NCBI RefSeq assembly: GCF_050574275.1
Contig: NZ_CP192260.1
Location: forward strand, 2,542,001 to 2,606,000
Origin: Virgibacillus_F flavescens
Lineage (GTDB): Bacteria > Bacillota > Bacilli > Bacillales > Amphibacillaceae
Length of the DNA stretch: 64,000 bases
Direction: 5' to 3'
Positions 1 through 8,241 of the stretch are shown piece by piece. Under the pieces are notes generated by a model. That model saw nothing but the letters and a program-made list of their open reading frames with translations. It ran no database searches and was not told where the DNA came from. Position numbers and translations under genes: made by a program. How positions within the stretch are numbered: the first letter of the stretch is position 1; every line of letters starts with the position of its first letter.

Positions 1-836
1 ATCTGTCCAATCGTGCCAGCAGGAGTTTTAACTTCTCTTGGCACTACAGTAAGATCGACTAATTCACCTTCGCGTTCAACTTGTAGCGAAATTGATTCTT
101 CAGGATTTTCCTGAACTATTTTCGTAAACTCATCCCAGGAATTAATAGAGTTACCTTCAATTTTAACTATTTCATCACCACTCTGAAAACCAGCTTCTTC
201 AGCTGGACTATCAGGTTGTATGCCATCTAATACCGCTTGTTCAGTTGGCACTCCTTGTATGAAACCTAATAAAAAGAATATGAATATTGCTAGCAGGAAG
301 TTCATCATCGGTCCTGCGAACAACTGCATTGCTCGTTTCCCTAAACTTTTAGATGCAAACTGACGATTATATGGAGCAATTTGGGTTTCTTTTTCATCCA
401 TTACAAAAAATGCTTTCGGGTCTACTTCAAAGGTCAATCGTTCGTCTTCATCTATTTCATAACCTTCGATAACCAAGTCATGATCGAGGTCTGCACGTTC
501 AACCTCTATGACACGAGCATTAGGATGCTTATCTTTATTATTTACAATAATCTTATTAACTTTTCCCTCATCACTAAATTCAATTCCAATGTGATGACCT
601 GGTTTTAATTCTACAATTTCTGGGTCTTCACCAGCTACACGAACATATCCACCTATCGGTAGCAAGCGAATCGTGTAAACTGTTTCGTTTTTGGTAAAAG
701 CAAATATTTTTGGTCCAAATCCTATTGCGAATTCACGGGCTAGCATTCCCGCACGTTTAGCAAAAATCAAATGCCCTAACTCATGAATAAACACGAGTAA
801 ACCAAACATAAAAATAAACGCAATTACTGTAGTCAA
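1..836 (-). CDS. rseP: RseP/RasP site-2 intramembrane zinc metalloprotease, C-terminal part beyond the window
   Basis: Membrane zinc protease that cleaves substrates inside the bilayer during regulated intramembrane proteolysis, in B. subtilis including anti-sigma factors and FtsL. The reverse strand reads an N-terminal membrane segment carrying the zinc motif HELGH, then a cytosolic loop starting with GFGPKIFAF and the conserved stretch RLLPIGGYVRVAGEDPE, a second membrane segment (GPMMNFLLAIFIF) and the start of a PDZ domain. The last part of the gene, with the second active-site motif, lies off the left edge. I chose TTG at 836, with a GAAGGA ribosome site 11 bases upstream; an in-frame GTG at 845 sits too close to it. 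It follows cdsA with 99 bases between and no terminator, so it is probably cotranscribed. The dxr gene usually found between them is missing. Confidence 0.93.
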   Translation of the reverse strand, partial: MTTVIAFIFMFGLLVFIHELGHLIFAKRAGMLAREFAIGFGPKIFAFTKNETVYTIRLLPIGGYVRVAGEDPEIVELKPGHHIGIEFSDEGKVNKIIVNNKDKHPNARVIEVERADLDHDLVIEGYEIDEDERLTFEVDPKAFFVMDEKETQIAPYNRQFASKSLGKRAMQLFAGPMMNFLLAIFIFFLLGFIQGVPTEQAVLDGIQPDSPAEEAGFQSGDEIVKIEGNSINSWDEFTKIVQENPEESISLQVEREGELVDLTVVPREVKTPAGTIGQ

Positions 837-935
837 ATAAAGCACCGTCCTTCGATGAGTCTCAATCTCATTTCACTAATACAGTTTAACTCGTACCTGG
901 CCTCTGATTCAACTTTGACAAACTAAATAAATATT

Positions 936-1745
936 TTAATCGAAGTAATGAATAAAGTGAAGTAGAGGCAGAACAAACAAAAGACTATCAAATCTGTCTA
1001 AAAGGCCACCATGCCCCGGTAAAATATCACCAGAATCTTTCACATCATAATGACGTTTAAATGCTGATTCAACAAGATCGCCAATCTGTCCAAAGATAGA
1101 TACTAGGATAGTTACTCCAATCACGAGAAGCATTGCCCGTGGAAATGGAGTCAATAAATTGAAAACCACTCCAACTGCCACTGATAACAAAATGCCACCT
1201 AGTGCTCCCTCAATCGTTTTGTTTGGGCTTATCATTGGCCATAATTTCTTCTTACCGAATGCTCGTCCAAAGAAATACGCACCGGAATCTGTTGCCCAGA
1301 TAACAAGTAATACATAAAAAATATTAACTAAACCTTCAAGGTTCTTATAATCCCTTGTTTCTATAAGATAAAAGAATCCCATTCCCACATATACCGTTGC
1401 AAGCATAATAAACCCTGCATCTTCAAAGGTGAATTTGTTTTTCACAAGGACTGTGTAGGATAATAAAATCAAAGCAAACATCATGATAATCTCAGATTTT
1501 GTGAACCAGCCTACAATATCCCCGCCTACAATATCTGCTGGTACGTCTGGTAATAAAGCCCATAATGTAAGTACTGCTAAAACCGCGGGTATTGAATATT
1601 TCCCTACTTTTCTCATCCTTAGCAGCTCAACTAAGGCAATTGTTGCCATAACGTAAACAAAAATTGTAAAAGGTACGCCACCAATGTATACCATTGGAAT
1701 AAATATGATTAATGCCAGAATTGCTGTTTGAATTCGTTGTTTCAT
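936..1745 (-). CDS. cdsA: Phosphatidate cytidylyltransferase (CDP-diglyceride synthase)
   Basis: Makes CDP-diacylglycerol from phosphatidate and CTP in the membrane, the branch point for phosphatidylglycerol and phosphatidylethanolamine. The 269 residues form about eight hydrophobic segments. The family signature is complete near the C-terminus: SAFKRHYDVKDSGD followed by ILPGHGGLLDRFDS (about residues 228-255), with the metal-binding and catalytic Lys-Asp and Asp residues. Length is normal. The start has AAGGTG 11 bases upstream and lies 15 bases after the uppS stop, so the two are cotranscribed. Confidence 0.96.
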   Translation of the reverse strand: MKQRIQTAILALIIFIPMVYIGGVPFTIFVYVMATIALVELLRMRKVGKYSIPAVLAVLTLWALLPDVPADIVGGDIVGWFTKSEIIMMFALILLSYTVLVKNKFTFEDAGFIMLATVYVGMGFFYLIETRDYKNLEGLVNIFYVLLVIWATDSGAYFFGRAFGKKKLWPMISPNKTIEGALGGILLSVAVGVVFNLLTPFPRAMLLVIGVTILVSIFGQIGDLVESAFKRHYDVKDSGDILPGHGGLLDRFDSLLFVLPLLHFIHYFD

Positions 1746-1760
1746 AAACTGTTCAACACC

Positions 1761-2528
1761 TTAAATTCCTCCATACCGTCTTTTGCGCTGTTGGTAATCG
1801 TGGAGTGCTTTTTTGAAAATATCTCTACTGAAATCCGGCCAGAGAACATCTGTAAACCAAAATTCCGAATAAGCAAGCTGCCATAACAAGAAGTTACTTA
1901 AGCGCTGCTCACCACTTGTACGAATCAATAAATCAGGATCTGATAATCCTTTTGTATATAAATATTTTGAGAAAGTGTCTTCATCCAATTGATCAATAGA
2001 TAGATCTGAATTCTCCATATCTGTATATACCTGTTTGATTGCACGCATTATCTCGAATCTACTACCATAGTTTAATGCAAAGTTTAACAATAAGCCATCG
2101 TTATCTTCCGTCTGTTCCTTAGCATATTGAATTGCTTCTTTTGTGTGAAATGGTAACCCATCAAATTCACCTATAGTATCGATTCTCACATTTTTCTCCA
2201 TTAATTCTGGTAAGTAAGTATGTAGAAATTCTTTTGGAAGTTTCATCAGGAATTCTACTTCAGATTTTGGGCGTTTCCAATTCTCAGTGGAAAAAGCATA
2301 TAACGTTAGAATTTCAACATTATACTCTGTTGCGGAACGTACTATCTCCTTAACAACATTCATACCTTCTTTATGACCTGCAATCCTTGGAAGCCCACGT
2401 TTTTTTGCCCATCGTCCATTCCCATCCATTATAATTGCTACATGTTTTGGTATATTAGTTAATTCAAGCTTGCGTGAATCAACGCTCTCTTCTTGCTTAT
2501 TTCTAAAAAAAGGAAGTTTCATTGACAT
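1761..2528 (-). CDS. uppS: Undecaprenyl diphosphate synthase (cis-prenyltransferase)
   Basis: Condenses eight isopentenyl diphosphates onto farnesyl diphosphate to give the C55 carrier lipid precursor for peptidoglycan and teichoic acid. The family motif HVAIIMDGNGRWAKKRG holds the catalytic Asp35; the second signature DPDLLIRTSGEQRLSNFLLW is near residues 195-215. The open frame extends to 2585, but ATG 2528 has a GGAGGA site seven bases upstream and gives 255 residues, close to the 260 of B. subtilis. It comes after the frr terminator, so it needs its own promoter in 2586-2680. That stretch is AT-rich with two TATAAT boxes, but I could not fix a -35. Confidence 0.97.
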   Translation of the reverse strand: MSMKLPFFRNKQEESVDSRKLELTNIPKHVAIIMDGNGRWAKKRGLPRIAGHKEGMNVVKEIVRSATEYNVEILTLYAFSTENWKRPKSEVEFLMKLPKEFLHTYLPELMEKNVRIDTIGEFDGLPFHTKEAIQYAKEQTEDNDGLLLNFALNYGSRFEIMRAIKQVYTDMENSDLSIDQLDEDTFSKYLYTKGLSDPDLLIRTSGEQRLSNFLLWQLAYSEFWFTDVLWPDFSRDIFKKALHDYQQRKRRYGGI

Positions 2529-2681
2529 AATTTGTCCTCCGAATACGATTGATTGTGTATATACAATCCTTTCCATGTTCATCAATATGTCGGATAAAAG
2601 AATTATATGATCGATTTAGTTAGTTATGTTAAGTTTCTATTATATCATGTTTGTTTCTATTTATTATACCGGTTTAACAAA

Positions 2682-2710
2682 AAAACAAAAACCCCCTAAA
2701 AATAGGGGGC
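2682..2710 (-). terminator. Intrinsic terminator after frr
   Basis: A seven-base stem (CCCCCTA pairing with TAGGGGG, 2692-2698 and 2703-2709) with an AAAA/TTTT loop is followed on the minus strand by a long T-rich run. It ends the frr transcript before uppS. Confidence 0.9.
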
Positions 2711-2759
2711 ACTATCATGTTGTTTAGGTTTAAAAATAAAATGAAAGATTATATGGGCT

Positions 2760-3317
2760 TTATACTTCCATAATTTCTTTTTCTTTATTTTTAGCTACTT
2801 GATCTACTTCACCAATATTATTATCTGTTTCTTTTTGCACGCTATCCTGCGCATTGCGTAATTCATCTTCTGTAAGTTCACCATTCTTTTCAGCTTTTTT
2901 AAGCTGATCATTTGCTTCACGGCGAATGTTTCTAACTTGTACACGTGCTTCCTCTGCATACTTTCCAACAACTTTAACCAGGTCTTTACGACGTTCTTCA
3001 GTTAATGCCGGAATAGCCAGACGAATAATATTTCCATCATTTGATGGAGATACACCTAGATCCGCTTTTTGAATTGCTTTTTCGATATCACCTACTGAAG
3101 TCTTATCATAAGGTGTTATAACTAGGAGTCTAGCTTCTGGAGCGGAAACAGTTGCTAATTGGTTTAATGGCGTAGAAGCACCATAGTACTCCACGTATAT
3201 ACTGTCAAGTAATGAAGGATTTGCTCTTCCAGCTCTCACTGTTGCCAGGCTTTTTGAAAAAGCTTGTACAGCTTGTGTCATTTTATCACGCGTTTGGTTT
3301 AAAATCGCATCAGACAT
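2760..3317 (-). CDS. frr: Ribosome recycling factor
   Basis: Splits the post-termination ribosome together with EF-G. The 185-residue length is standard. The three-helix bundle and small beta domain are recognisable: AVQAFSKSLATVRAGRANPS near residues 16-35, then VSAPEARLLVITPYDKTSVGD, and the C-terminal helix pair RRKDLVKVVGKYAEEARVQV and NIRREANDQLKK. It starts five bases after the pyrH stop, so the genes are translated from one message, and a strong terminator follows. Confidence 0.98.
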   Translation of the reverse strand: MSDAILNQTRDKMTQAVQAFSKSLATVRAGRANPSLLDSIYVEYYGASTPLNQLATVSAPEARLLVITPYDKTSVGDIEKAIQKADLGVSPSNDGNIIRLAIPALTEERRKDLVKVVGKYAEEARVQVRNIRREANDQLKKAEKNGELTEDELRNAQDSVQKETDNNIGEVDQVAKNKEKEIMEV

Positions 3318-3322
3318 TTTTA

Positions 3323-4042
3323 TTACCTCCTAATAGTCGTTCCAATTACTTCACCTTGCACAACTCTTTTAATGTTACCTTCATCTGTAATGGAGAATAC
3401 CACAAGTGGTATATCATTATCCATACATAATGATGAAGCAGTGGAATCCATTACACCTAAACCTTCGTTTATCATATCTAAATAGGACAGATTTTCATAC
3501 TTAGTTGCATCTTTGTTCAGTTTCGGGTCACTAGTATAAACACCATCAACATTATTTTTCGCCATCAGGATGACTTCGGCTTCAATTTCTGCTGCTCTAA
3601 GTGCTGCAGTTGTATCAGTGGAGAAATACGGATTTCCTGTTCCAGCAGCAAATATGACTACTCGCTTTTTTTCAAGATGACGTATTGCTTTTCTGCGAAT
3701 GTAAGGCTCTGCTACCTGACGCATTTCAATCGATGTTTGAACTCTCGTTTGAATTCCGATATTCTCCAGACTATCCTGGAGTGCTAGTGAGTTCATAACT
3801 GTAGCGAGCATTCCCATGTAATCTGCGTTCGCTCGATCCATACCCATTTCACTACCGACTTTTCCACGCCAGATGTTTCCTCCGCCTACTACTACTGCTA
3901 TTTCTACACCTAATTCAGCTACATCTTTAATTTGATTCGCCACAGACTGAACGATTTTAGGATCTAATCCATACCCTTGATCTCCACTAAGTGCTTCACC
4001 ACTAAGTTTCAATACAATTCTACGGTAACGTGCTTCTGTCAT
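3323..4042 (-). CDS. pyrH: UMP kinase
   Basis: Phosphorylates UMP to UDP for pyrimidine nucleotide supply; a hexameric amino-acid-kinase fold, usually activated by GTP and inhibited by UTP. Visible motifs are VLKLSGEALSG at the N-terminus, VVVGGGNIWRG (about residues 52-62), GMLATVMNSLALQD and FAAGTGNPYFSTDTTAALRA. The frame could open at 4054, but ATG 4042 lies at the right distance from GGAGG and aligns with the B. subtilis start, giving 239 residues. Confidence 0.97.
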   Translation of the reverse strand: MTEARYRRIVLKLSGEALSGDQGYGLDPKIVQSVANQIKDVAELGVEIAVVVGGGNIWRGKVGSEMGMDRANADYMGMLATVMNSLALQDSLENIGIQTRVQTSIEMRQVAEPYIRRKAIRHLEKKRVVIFAAGTGNPYFSTDTTAALRAAEIEAEVILMAKNNVDGVYTSDPKLNKDATKYENLSYLDMINEGLGVMDSTASSLCMDNDIPLVVFSITDEGNIKRVVQGEVIGTTIRR

Positions 4043-4101
4043 AATAACCTCCATAGAAATTTAGTGAATTCATCGTACCTATTAGCGAAATATGCTTTGA
4101 G

Positions 4102-4126
4102 AAAAAGGGAACAACTTGTGTCCCCC
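4102..4126 (-). terminator. Possible terminator between tsf and pyrH
   Basis: On the minus strand a GGG-ACA stem with a one-base bulge and a short loop is followed by TTTTTC. The stem is short, so termination may be partial. It lies between the repeat array after tsf and the pyrH start. Confidence 0.4.
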
Positions 4127-4160
4127 ATTTTCTGGTTATACATTAATATAGATAAAGCTA

Positions 4161-4430
4161 AACTTCAGTCGCCTTCGCTTTTCTTGTCTAGCTACGGCTT
4201 CTAGTGACTAGCAGATAGATAGTCCTGTTGAATGTACGTAAAACTCAACGTACATTCACATGCCTATCTATTTGTACGTCACTTGACCAGTTGCCTTCGC
4301 TTTTCTTTGTCTAGCTGCGGCTCCTAGAAGCTGCCGTCATAAGCAATGAAAACTTCGAACGCTAAAACCTTACGTTCTTCGGTTCCTTGCTTATGCGTCC
4401 GCTTCTGAACAGTCGCCTTCGCTTTTCTAA
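4161..4430 (-). repeat. Family A modular hairpin repeat, locus 1 (two hairpin units)
   Basis: Fills most of the 388-base tsf-pyrH gap. Conserved spacer blocks (GCCTTCGCTTTTCTT, GTCTAGCTGCGGCTCCTAG) separate two different hairpins. The first is built on ATAGATAG/CTATCTAT (4215-4222, 4264-4271) around a perfect 11-base inner stem (4229-4239 with 4248-4258). The second is built on CATAAGCAA/TTGCTTATG (4338-4346, 4387-4395) around GAACG/CGTTC. Read on the minus strand, the repeat begins directly after the tsf stop codon. The same modules recur at 42374-42777 and 58918-59190. No ORF in it looks genuine. Confidence 0.9.
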
Positions 4431-5318
4431 TTACTTACCGCTTATTTGATTTCTAACTTCTTCTGCAAAGTTATCTTCACGTTTTTCCATACCTTCGCCA
4501 ACTTCATAACGTACAAACGATTTTACTGTTGCACCTTTGTCAGAAACGTACTTCTTAACTTTTTGATCTGGGTCTTTAACAAAGCTCTGCTCTAAAAGGC
4601 AGATTTCTTCGAAGAATTTTCCAAGTCGTCCTTCAACCATTTTCTCAACGATGTTTTCTGGTTTTCCTTCGTTTAACGCTTGTGTTTTAAGTACTTCACG
4701 TTCACGGTTAACTTCATCTTCAGAAACTGCATCACGTGATACATGCAACGGATTTGCTGCAGCAACATGCATTGCAACATCTTTAGCTACTTGCTCATCA
4801 GTAGTTCCTTCAAGAAGAGTTAGAACACCAATACGTCCGCCCATATGAAGATATGAACCAAATGAGTCGTTATCAGATTTAGTTAAAACAACAAAACGAC
4901 GTAAAGAGATTTTTTCACCAATTTTAGCCACTACCGAATTAATGTAAGTTTCTACAGTATTCCCTTCGCCATCCATATCTTGTTGAAGAACTTCTTCTAC
5001 AGATGAAGGCTTAGAGGTCAGGATGTGATTACTTAATTTAGTTAGTAATGTTTTAAATTGATCATTTTTTGTTACGAAGTCTGTTTCACAGTTTACTTCG
5101 ATAAGCACTGCAGTGTTGTTATCAACTTCCACGTGTGTTAATCCTTCAGCAGCAATACGGTCTGACTTCTTAGCAGCTTTAGCAACACCTTTTTCGCGTA
5201 AGTAGTCAATTGCATTTTCCATATTTCCATCAGTTTCAGTTAGTGCTTTTTTACAATCCATCATTCCAGCACCAGTTTTTTCACGTAATTCTTTTACCAT
5301 TTGTGCAGTAATTGCCAT
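4431..5318 (-). CDS. tsf: Elongation factor Ts
   Basis: Nucleotide exchange factor that reloads EF-Tu with GTP. The N-terminal UBA-like domain is clear (MVKELREKTGAGMMDCKKAL) and is followed by the core signature LIEVNCETDFVTKND (about residues 71-85) and by HVAAANPLHVSR. The 295 residues match the B. subtilis length of 293. It follows rpsB after a hairpin that may attenuate transcription. A family A repeat begins immediately at the stop codon. Confidence 0.98.
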   Translation of the reverse strand: MAITAQMVKELREKTGAGMMDCKKALTETDGNMENAIDYLREKGVAKAAKKSDRIAAEGLTHVEVDNNTAVLIEVNCETDFVTKNDQFKTLLTKLSNHILTSKPSSVEEVLQQDMDGEGNTVETYINSVVAKIGEKISLRRFVVLTKSDNDSFGSYLHMGGRIGVLTLLEGTTDEQVAKDVAMHVAAANPLHVSRDAVSEDEVNREREVLKTQALNEGKPENIVEKMVEGRLGKFFEEICLLEQSFVKDPDQKVKKYVSDKGATVKSFVRYEVGEGMEKREDNFAEEVRNQISGK

Positions 5319-5362
5319 GATTAATCCTCCTTAAAATTGTTAATTCACAAATTAAATACCCT

Positions 5363-5400
5363 TTAAAAAAGGTGATAAAAGGCTTTCTCCCCTTATCACC
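5363..5400 (-). terminator. Terminator or attenuator between rpsB and tsf
   Basis: On the minus strand GGTGATAAGG pairs with CCTTTTATCACC and is followed by TTTTTTAAA. The shape is that of an intrinsic terminator. Because tsf follows within 50 bases, partial readthrough that sets the S2:EF-Ts ratio is likely (inference). Confidence 0.75.
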
Positions 5401-5415
5401 TAATCCATTTTAAAA

Positions 5416-6162
5416 CTATTCTTTTTCTGCTTCTACTGGTTCAGCAGATTCTTCTTCTTTAGCAACTCTTTCTGCTTCTTCGCTTTGTTGAACTTCAATA
5501 ATAGCATCTGCCATTTTAGATGTAAGAAGTTTTACAGCACGAATTGCATCATCATTTGCTGGAATAACATAATCAATTTCATCTGGATCACAGTTAGTGT
5601 CCACGATTCCAATGATTGGAATGTTTAATTTATGTGCTTCAGCAATCGCAATACGTTCTTTACGTGGATCGATTACGAACATTGCGTCAGGAAGCTTTTT
5701 CATATCTTTGATTCCGCCTAAAAACTTCATTAGACGATCTCTTTCCTTCATTAAGTTTACAACTTCTTTTTTTGGAAGTACTTCAAATGTGCCATCTTCT
5801 TCCATTTTCTCAATATTCTTCAAACGTGTAATACGTTTACGAATAGTTTGGAAGTTTGTAAGTGTACCACCCAACCAACGTTGGTTGACAAAGTACATGC
5901 CAGAACGAGTCGCTTCATCGCGAACTGAATCCTGTGCTTGTTTTTTCGTACCTACGAAAAGAACTGTACCGCCATCGGCAGCTATTTCCTTAACATATTT
6001 ATAAGCTTCATCAACCTTTTTAACTGTTTTTTGCAGGTCAATGATGTAGATGCCGTTACGCTCCGTAAAGATGTATCTTTTCATCTTTGGATTCCAACGA
6101 CGTGTCTGATGTCCGAAATGTACACCAGCTTCAAGTAATTGCTTCATAGAAATTACTGACAT
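5416..6162 (-). CDS. rpsB: 30S ribosomal protein S2
   Basis: Small-subunit protein bound at the head-platform junction. The protein opens with the conserved MKQLLEAGVHFGHQTRRWNP and carries FVNQRWLGGTLTNFQTIRKR and PDAMFVIDPRKERIAIAEA. The 248 residues are typical, and the acidic tail is rich in Glu. It is the first gene after swrB, with its own promoter (6311-6339) and a leader of about 140 bases containing a hairpin. Confidence 0.98.
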   Translation of the reverse strand: MSVISMKQLLEAGVHFGHQTRRWNPKMKRYIFTERNGIYIIDLQKTVKKVDEAYKYVKEIAADGGTVLFVGTKKQAQDSVRDEATRSGMYFVNQRWLGGTLTNFQTIRKRITRLKNIEKMEEDGTFEVLPKKEVVNLMKERDRLMKFLGGIKDMKKLPDAMFVIDPRKERIAIAEAHKLNIPIIGIVDTNCDPDEIDYVIPANDDAIRAVKLLTSKMADAIIEVQQSEEAERVAKEEESAEPVEAEKE

Positions 6163-6206
6163 AATAAATTCCTCCTATTGGTTTTTTACCTCCGCTTATG
6201 TCATTT

Positions 6207-6244
6207 TTATATAAGGACCACGTTTCTAGGCACCTCTTATATAA
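6207..6244 (-). promoter_or_regulatory. Hairpin in the rpsB leader
   Basis: A perfect nine-base inverted repeat, TTATATAAG with CTTATATAA, encloses a 20-base GC-richer loop in the rpsB 5' leader. There is no T run, so it is not a terminator. S2 autoregulates its own leader in other bacteria, so a regulatory or mRNA-stability role is possible but unproven here. Confidence 0.5.
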
Positions 6245-6310
6245 ATCAACAAGCGTGTGTGGTTAGACATGTTAACGATTATCGCAAACATAGTATTTGC
6301 ACCATGAATT

Positions 6311-6339
6311 AATATATCATAAGGTTGATTAGCTCGCAA
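6311..6339 (-). promoter_or_regulatory. Sigma-A promoter of rpsB
   Basis: TTGCGA, 17 bases, TATATT on the minus strand, placed just after the swrB stop codon. It separates ribosomal gene expression from the fla/che operon upstream. Confidence 0.75.
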
Positions 6340-6348
6340 GTCCTAATA

Positions 6349-6792
6349 CTATTTTTTTGCATGAAGTTTTATGATTAAGTCCACTTCAGTTTTACCTGTG
6401 TTTAAATTCCGGGCAATTTCTTCACTTTGTAATCCTTGATGATGTAATTGTAGAATTTTCGCCTGAGATGATGTTTCAAACCTGACGTCATCGTCAACCC
6501 TTGGAGACGTATATGTTTCTTCTTCAGCATTCGCTTCTCCATTAAAACTTACTGCTGATTCAGACGCCGCAGAAAACTCATCGGTGTCTTTTTGTATTTC
6601 TTTACTTACCAGTGTTTCTTCCAGGCGTTTATTTTCGTCTTTAATTTCTGCTAAATATATATCAAATAATTCCATCATCTCTCTAGAATTATCCGTTTGC
6701 TGAGATCGTTGAATTTGCTTGTGTAATTGATAGATTGCAGTAAATAAAGCAATATGCAAAATAAAACTAATAATTAATAAAAATGATGTCAT
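6349..6792 (-). CDS. swrB: SwrB (YlxL)-like flagellar assembly protein
   Basis: Last gene of the fla/che operon, in the position of B. subtilis swrB, whose product promotes flagellar type III export activation and swarming. The 147 residues show one N-terminal membrane segment (FLLIISFILHIALFTAIY), an acidic, poorly conserved middle and a C-terminal helix-turn-helix-like block (KILQLHHQGLQSEEIARNLN) that is the conserved part of the family. B. subtilis SwrB has 167 residues. The call rests on position, topology and the C-terminal block. Confidence 0.82.
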   Translation of the reverse strand: MTSFLLIISFILHIALFTAIYQLHKQIQRSQQTDNSREMMELFDIYLAEIKDENKRLEETLVSKEIQKDTDEFSAASESAVSFNGEANAEEETYTSPRVDDDVRFETSSQAKILQLHHQGLQSEEIARNLNTGKTEVDLIIKLHAKK

Positions 6793-6894
6793 TAAATCCC
6801 TTCTATCCGTTAAAGTCTATATTCCTATAATTTCATTTCGTTGATGTCTGCTTTCTAAAATGATTTATATGGATTGAATAACACCAACCGTCAT

Positions 6895-7668
6895 TTACAT
6901 CGTGATTGTAACCAGTGAATTTTTAAGCTTAAAAATCGCTTTTTTATGTATTTGAGAAATGCGGGAAGTTGTTAAGTCTAAAACTTGTCCAATTTCTGTT
7001 AACGTTAATTCATCATTGTAAAATAAACTGATAACCAATTGTTCATTTTCATTTAATGATTTAATACTTTTAGCTAATTCTTTATTGTTTTCTTTTTTAA
7101 GAATATTTGTAACTGGCGATACAGTATTTTCATCAGCAATCGAATAGCCAATTCCTTCTTTATTATCACCAAAGCTGTCCTTTGGCTTTTCTTCGATAGA
7201 TAAGATATTGGCAAAAAGAGAATCTTTTGTATGCGTCTCTACTTCTTGTGGAGACATGTTCAACTTTTCTGCCACTTCACTGGAAGTGGGTGCACGATGG
7301 TTAATTTGCTCCAATTCTTGATAAACCTGTTCAATTTTCTTGGTTTTTTCGCGTATTGATCGGGGCAGCCAATCTTCTTTCCTGAGACCATCAATAATGG
7401 CACCGCGAATTCGAAAGGACGCATAGGTATCAAACTTCAGATCTCTGCTTGGTTCAAATTTCTTAAGTGCATCATACAATCCCATTAAACCAAAGCTTTT
7501 CAAATCATCTTTACTAACGTTTTTAGGTAAGTGACTAGCAATTCGTTCCACATGAAAGTTTACCAAATACATATAATTTTTAATAAGTTCATTCGCAGCG
7601 TTTGAGTCCGTGCTTGTTAACCAATTTTCCCATAACTGCTTCTCTAGAGGAGATTTATTCGTATTCAT
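6895..7668 (-). CDS. sigD: Flagellar sigma factor sigma-D (FliA family)
   Basis: Directs RNA polymerase to late flagellar, chemotaxis and autolysin promoters, and is held in check by FlgM. Region 2 is visible as SFGLMGLYDALKKFEPSRDL and KFDTYASFRIRGAIIDGLRK, region 3 as RAPTSSEVAEKLNMSPQEVE, and region 4 helix-turn-helix as LTLTEIGQVLDLTTSRISQI. The 257 residues match the family (254 in B. subtilis). Its place near the 3' end of the long operon is the same as in B. subtilis, where it makes sigma-D level depend on full-length transcription. Confidence 0.97.
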   Translation of the reverse strand: MNTNKSPLEKQLWENWLTSTDSNAANELIKNYMYLVNFHVERIASHLPKNVSKDDLKSFGLMGLYDALKKFEPSRDLKFDTYASFRIRGAIIDGLRKEDWLPRSIREKTKKIEQVYQELEQINHRAPTSSEVAEKLNMSPQEVETHTKDSLFANILSIEEKPKDSFGDNKEGIGYSIADENTVSPVTNILKKENNKELAKSIKSLNENEQLVISLFYNDELTLTEIGQVLDLTTSRISQIHKKAIFKLKNSLVTITM

Positions 7669-7743
7669 ATTTTTTGTGCTCCTCCCTCTTGTTGAATTTT
7701 ATAAAAAATCAGCATTTACTTAAACACTTACACTTTCCTAACA

Positions 7744-8241
7744 TTAAATAAATGCTTCCCCTTTGTGCACCGTTCTTACTTTAAGTTTACCTGAAATTGG
7801 ATCAAATTCAATGGTTCTTCCGCAATTACCGCCAACATCAGAGGAAATAATTGGTATGTTCTGTTCTTTTAACTTGCTCTCAACCGCTTCGATATTTCGT
7901 GGTCCTATCCGCATGGTGCTTGAGGAAGCGGCAAATTGAAACATCTCAGCACCACCAGCCAGTTTTGCCCGCAGAGCATTTTTTCTTATCCCAAGATTAA
8001 TCAGTTGATCGATTAAACTGTCAACAGCAGTGTCAGCGTATTTATAAATGTTTAAATTCTCTTTTTTACCAATTGTCGAATCTGGTAACATGACATGCGC
8101 TAATCCCGCCACTTTCTTTTGTAAATCAAATATGACTACCCCAACACACGATCCAAGCCCCGTTGTCCTAATTACATCCGGTCCAACCACGAGTTTGAGG
8201 TCAGCAATTCCTACTTTTACGATTGTTTGTATTTCATTCAT
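7744..8241 (-). CDS. cheD: Chemoreceptor glutamine deamidase CheD
   Basis: Deamidates receptor glutamines and binds CheC, stimulating its CheY-P phosphatase activity. The papain-like catalytic residues are seen: Thr27, Cys32 in GLGSCVGVV and His49 in LAHVMLP. The 165 residues are normal. It overlaps the cheC stop by eight bases, so the partners are translationally coupled. Confidence 0.96.
   Translation of the reverse strand: MNEIQTIVKVGIADLKLVVGPDVIRTTGLGSCVGVVIFDLQKKVAGLAHVMLPDSTIGKKENLNIYKYADTAVDSLIDQLINLGIRKNALRAKLAGGAEMFQFAASSSTMRIGPRNIEAVESKLKEQNIPIISSDVGGNCGRTIEFDPISGKLKVRTVHKGEAFI

Noticed and set aside
381..608. Plus-strand frame of 75 codons at the left end
   Set aside because: Lies within rseP on the opposite strand, where the protease reading frame is clear.
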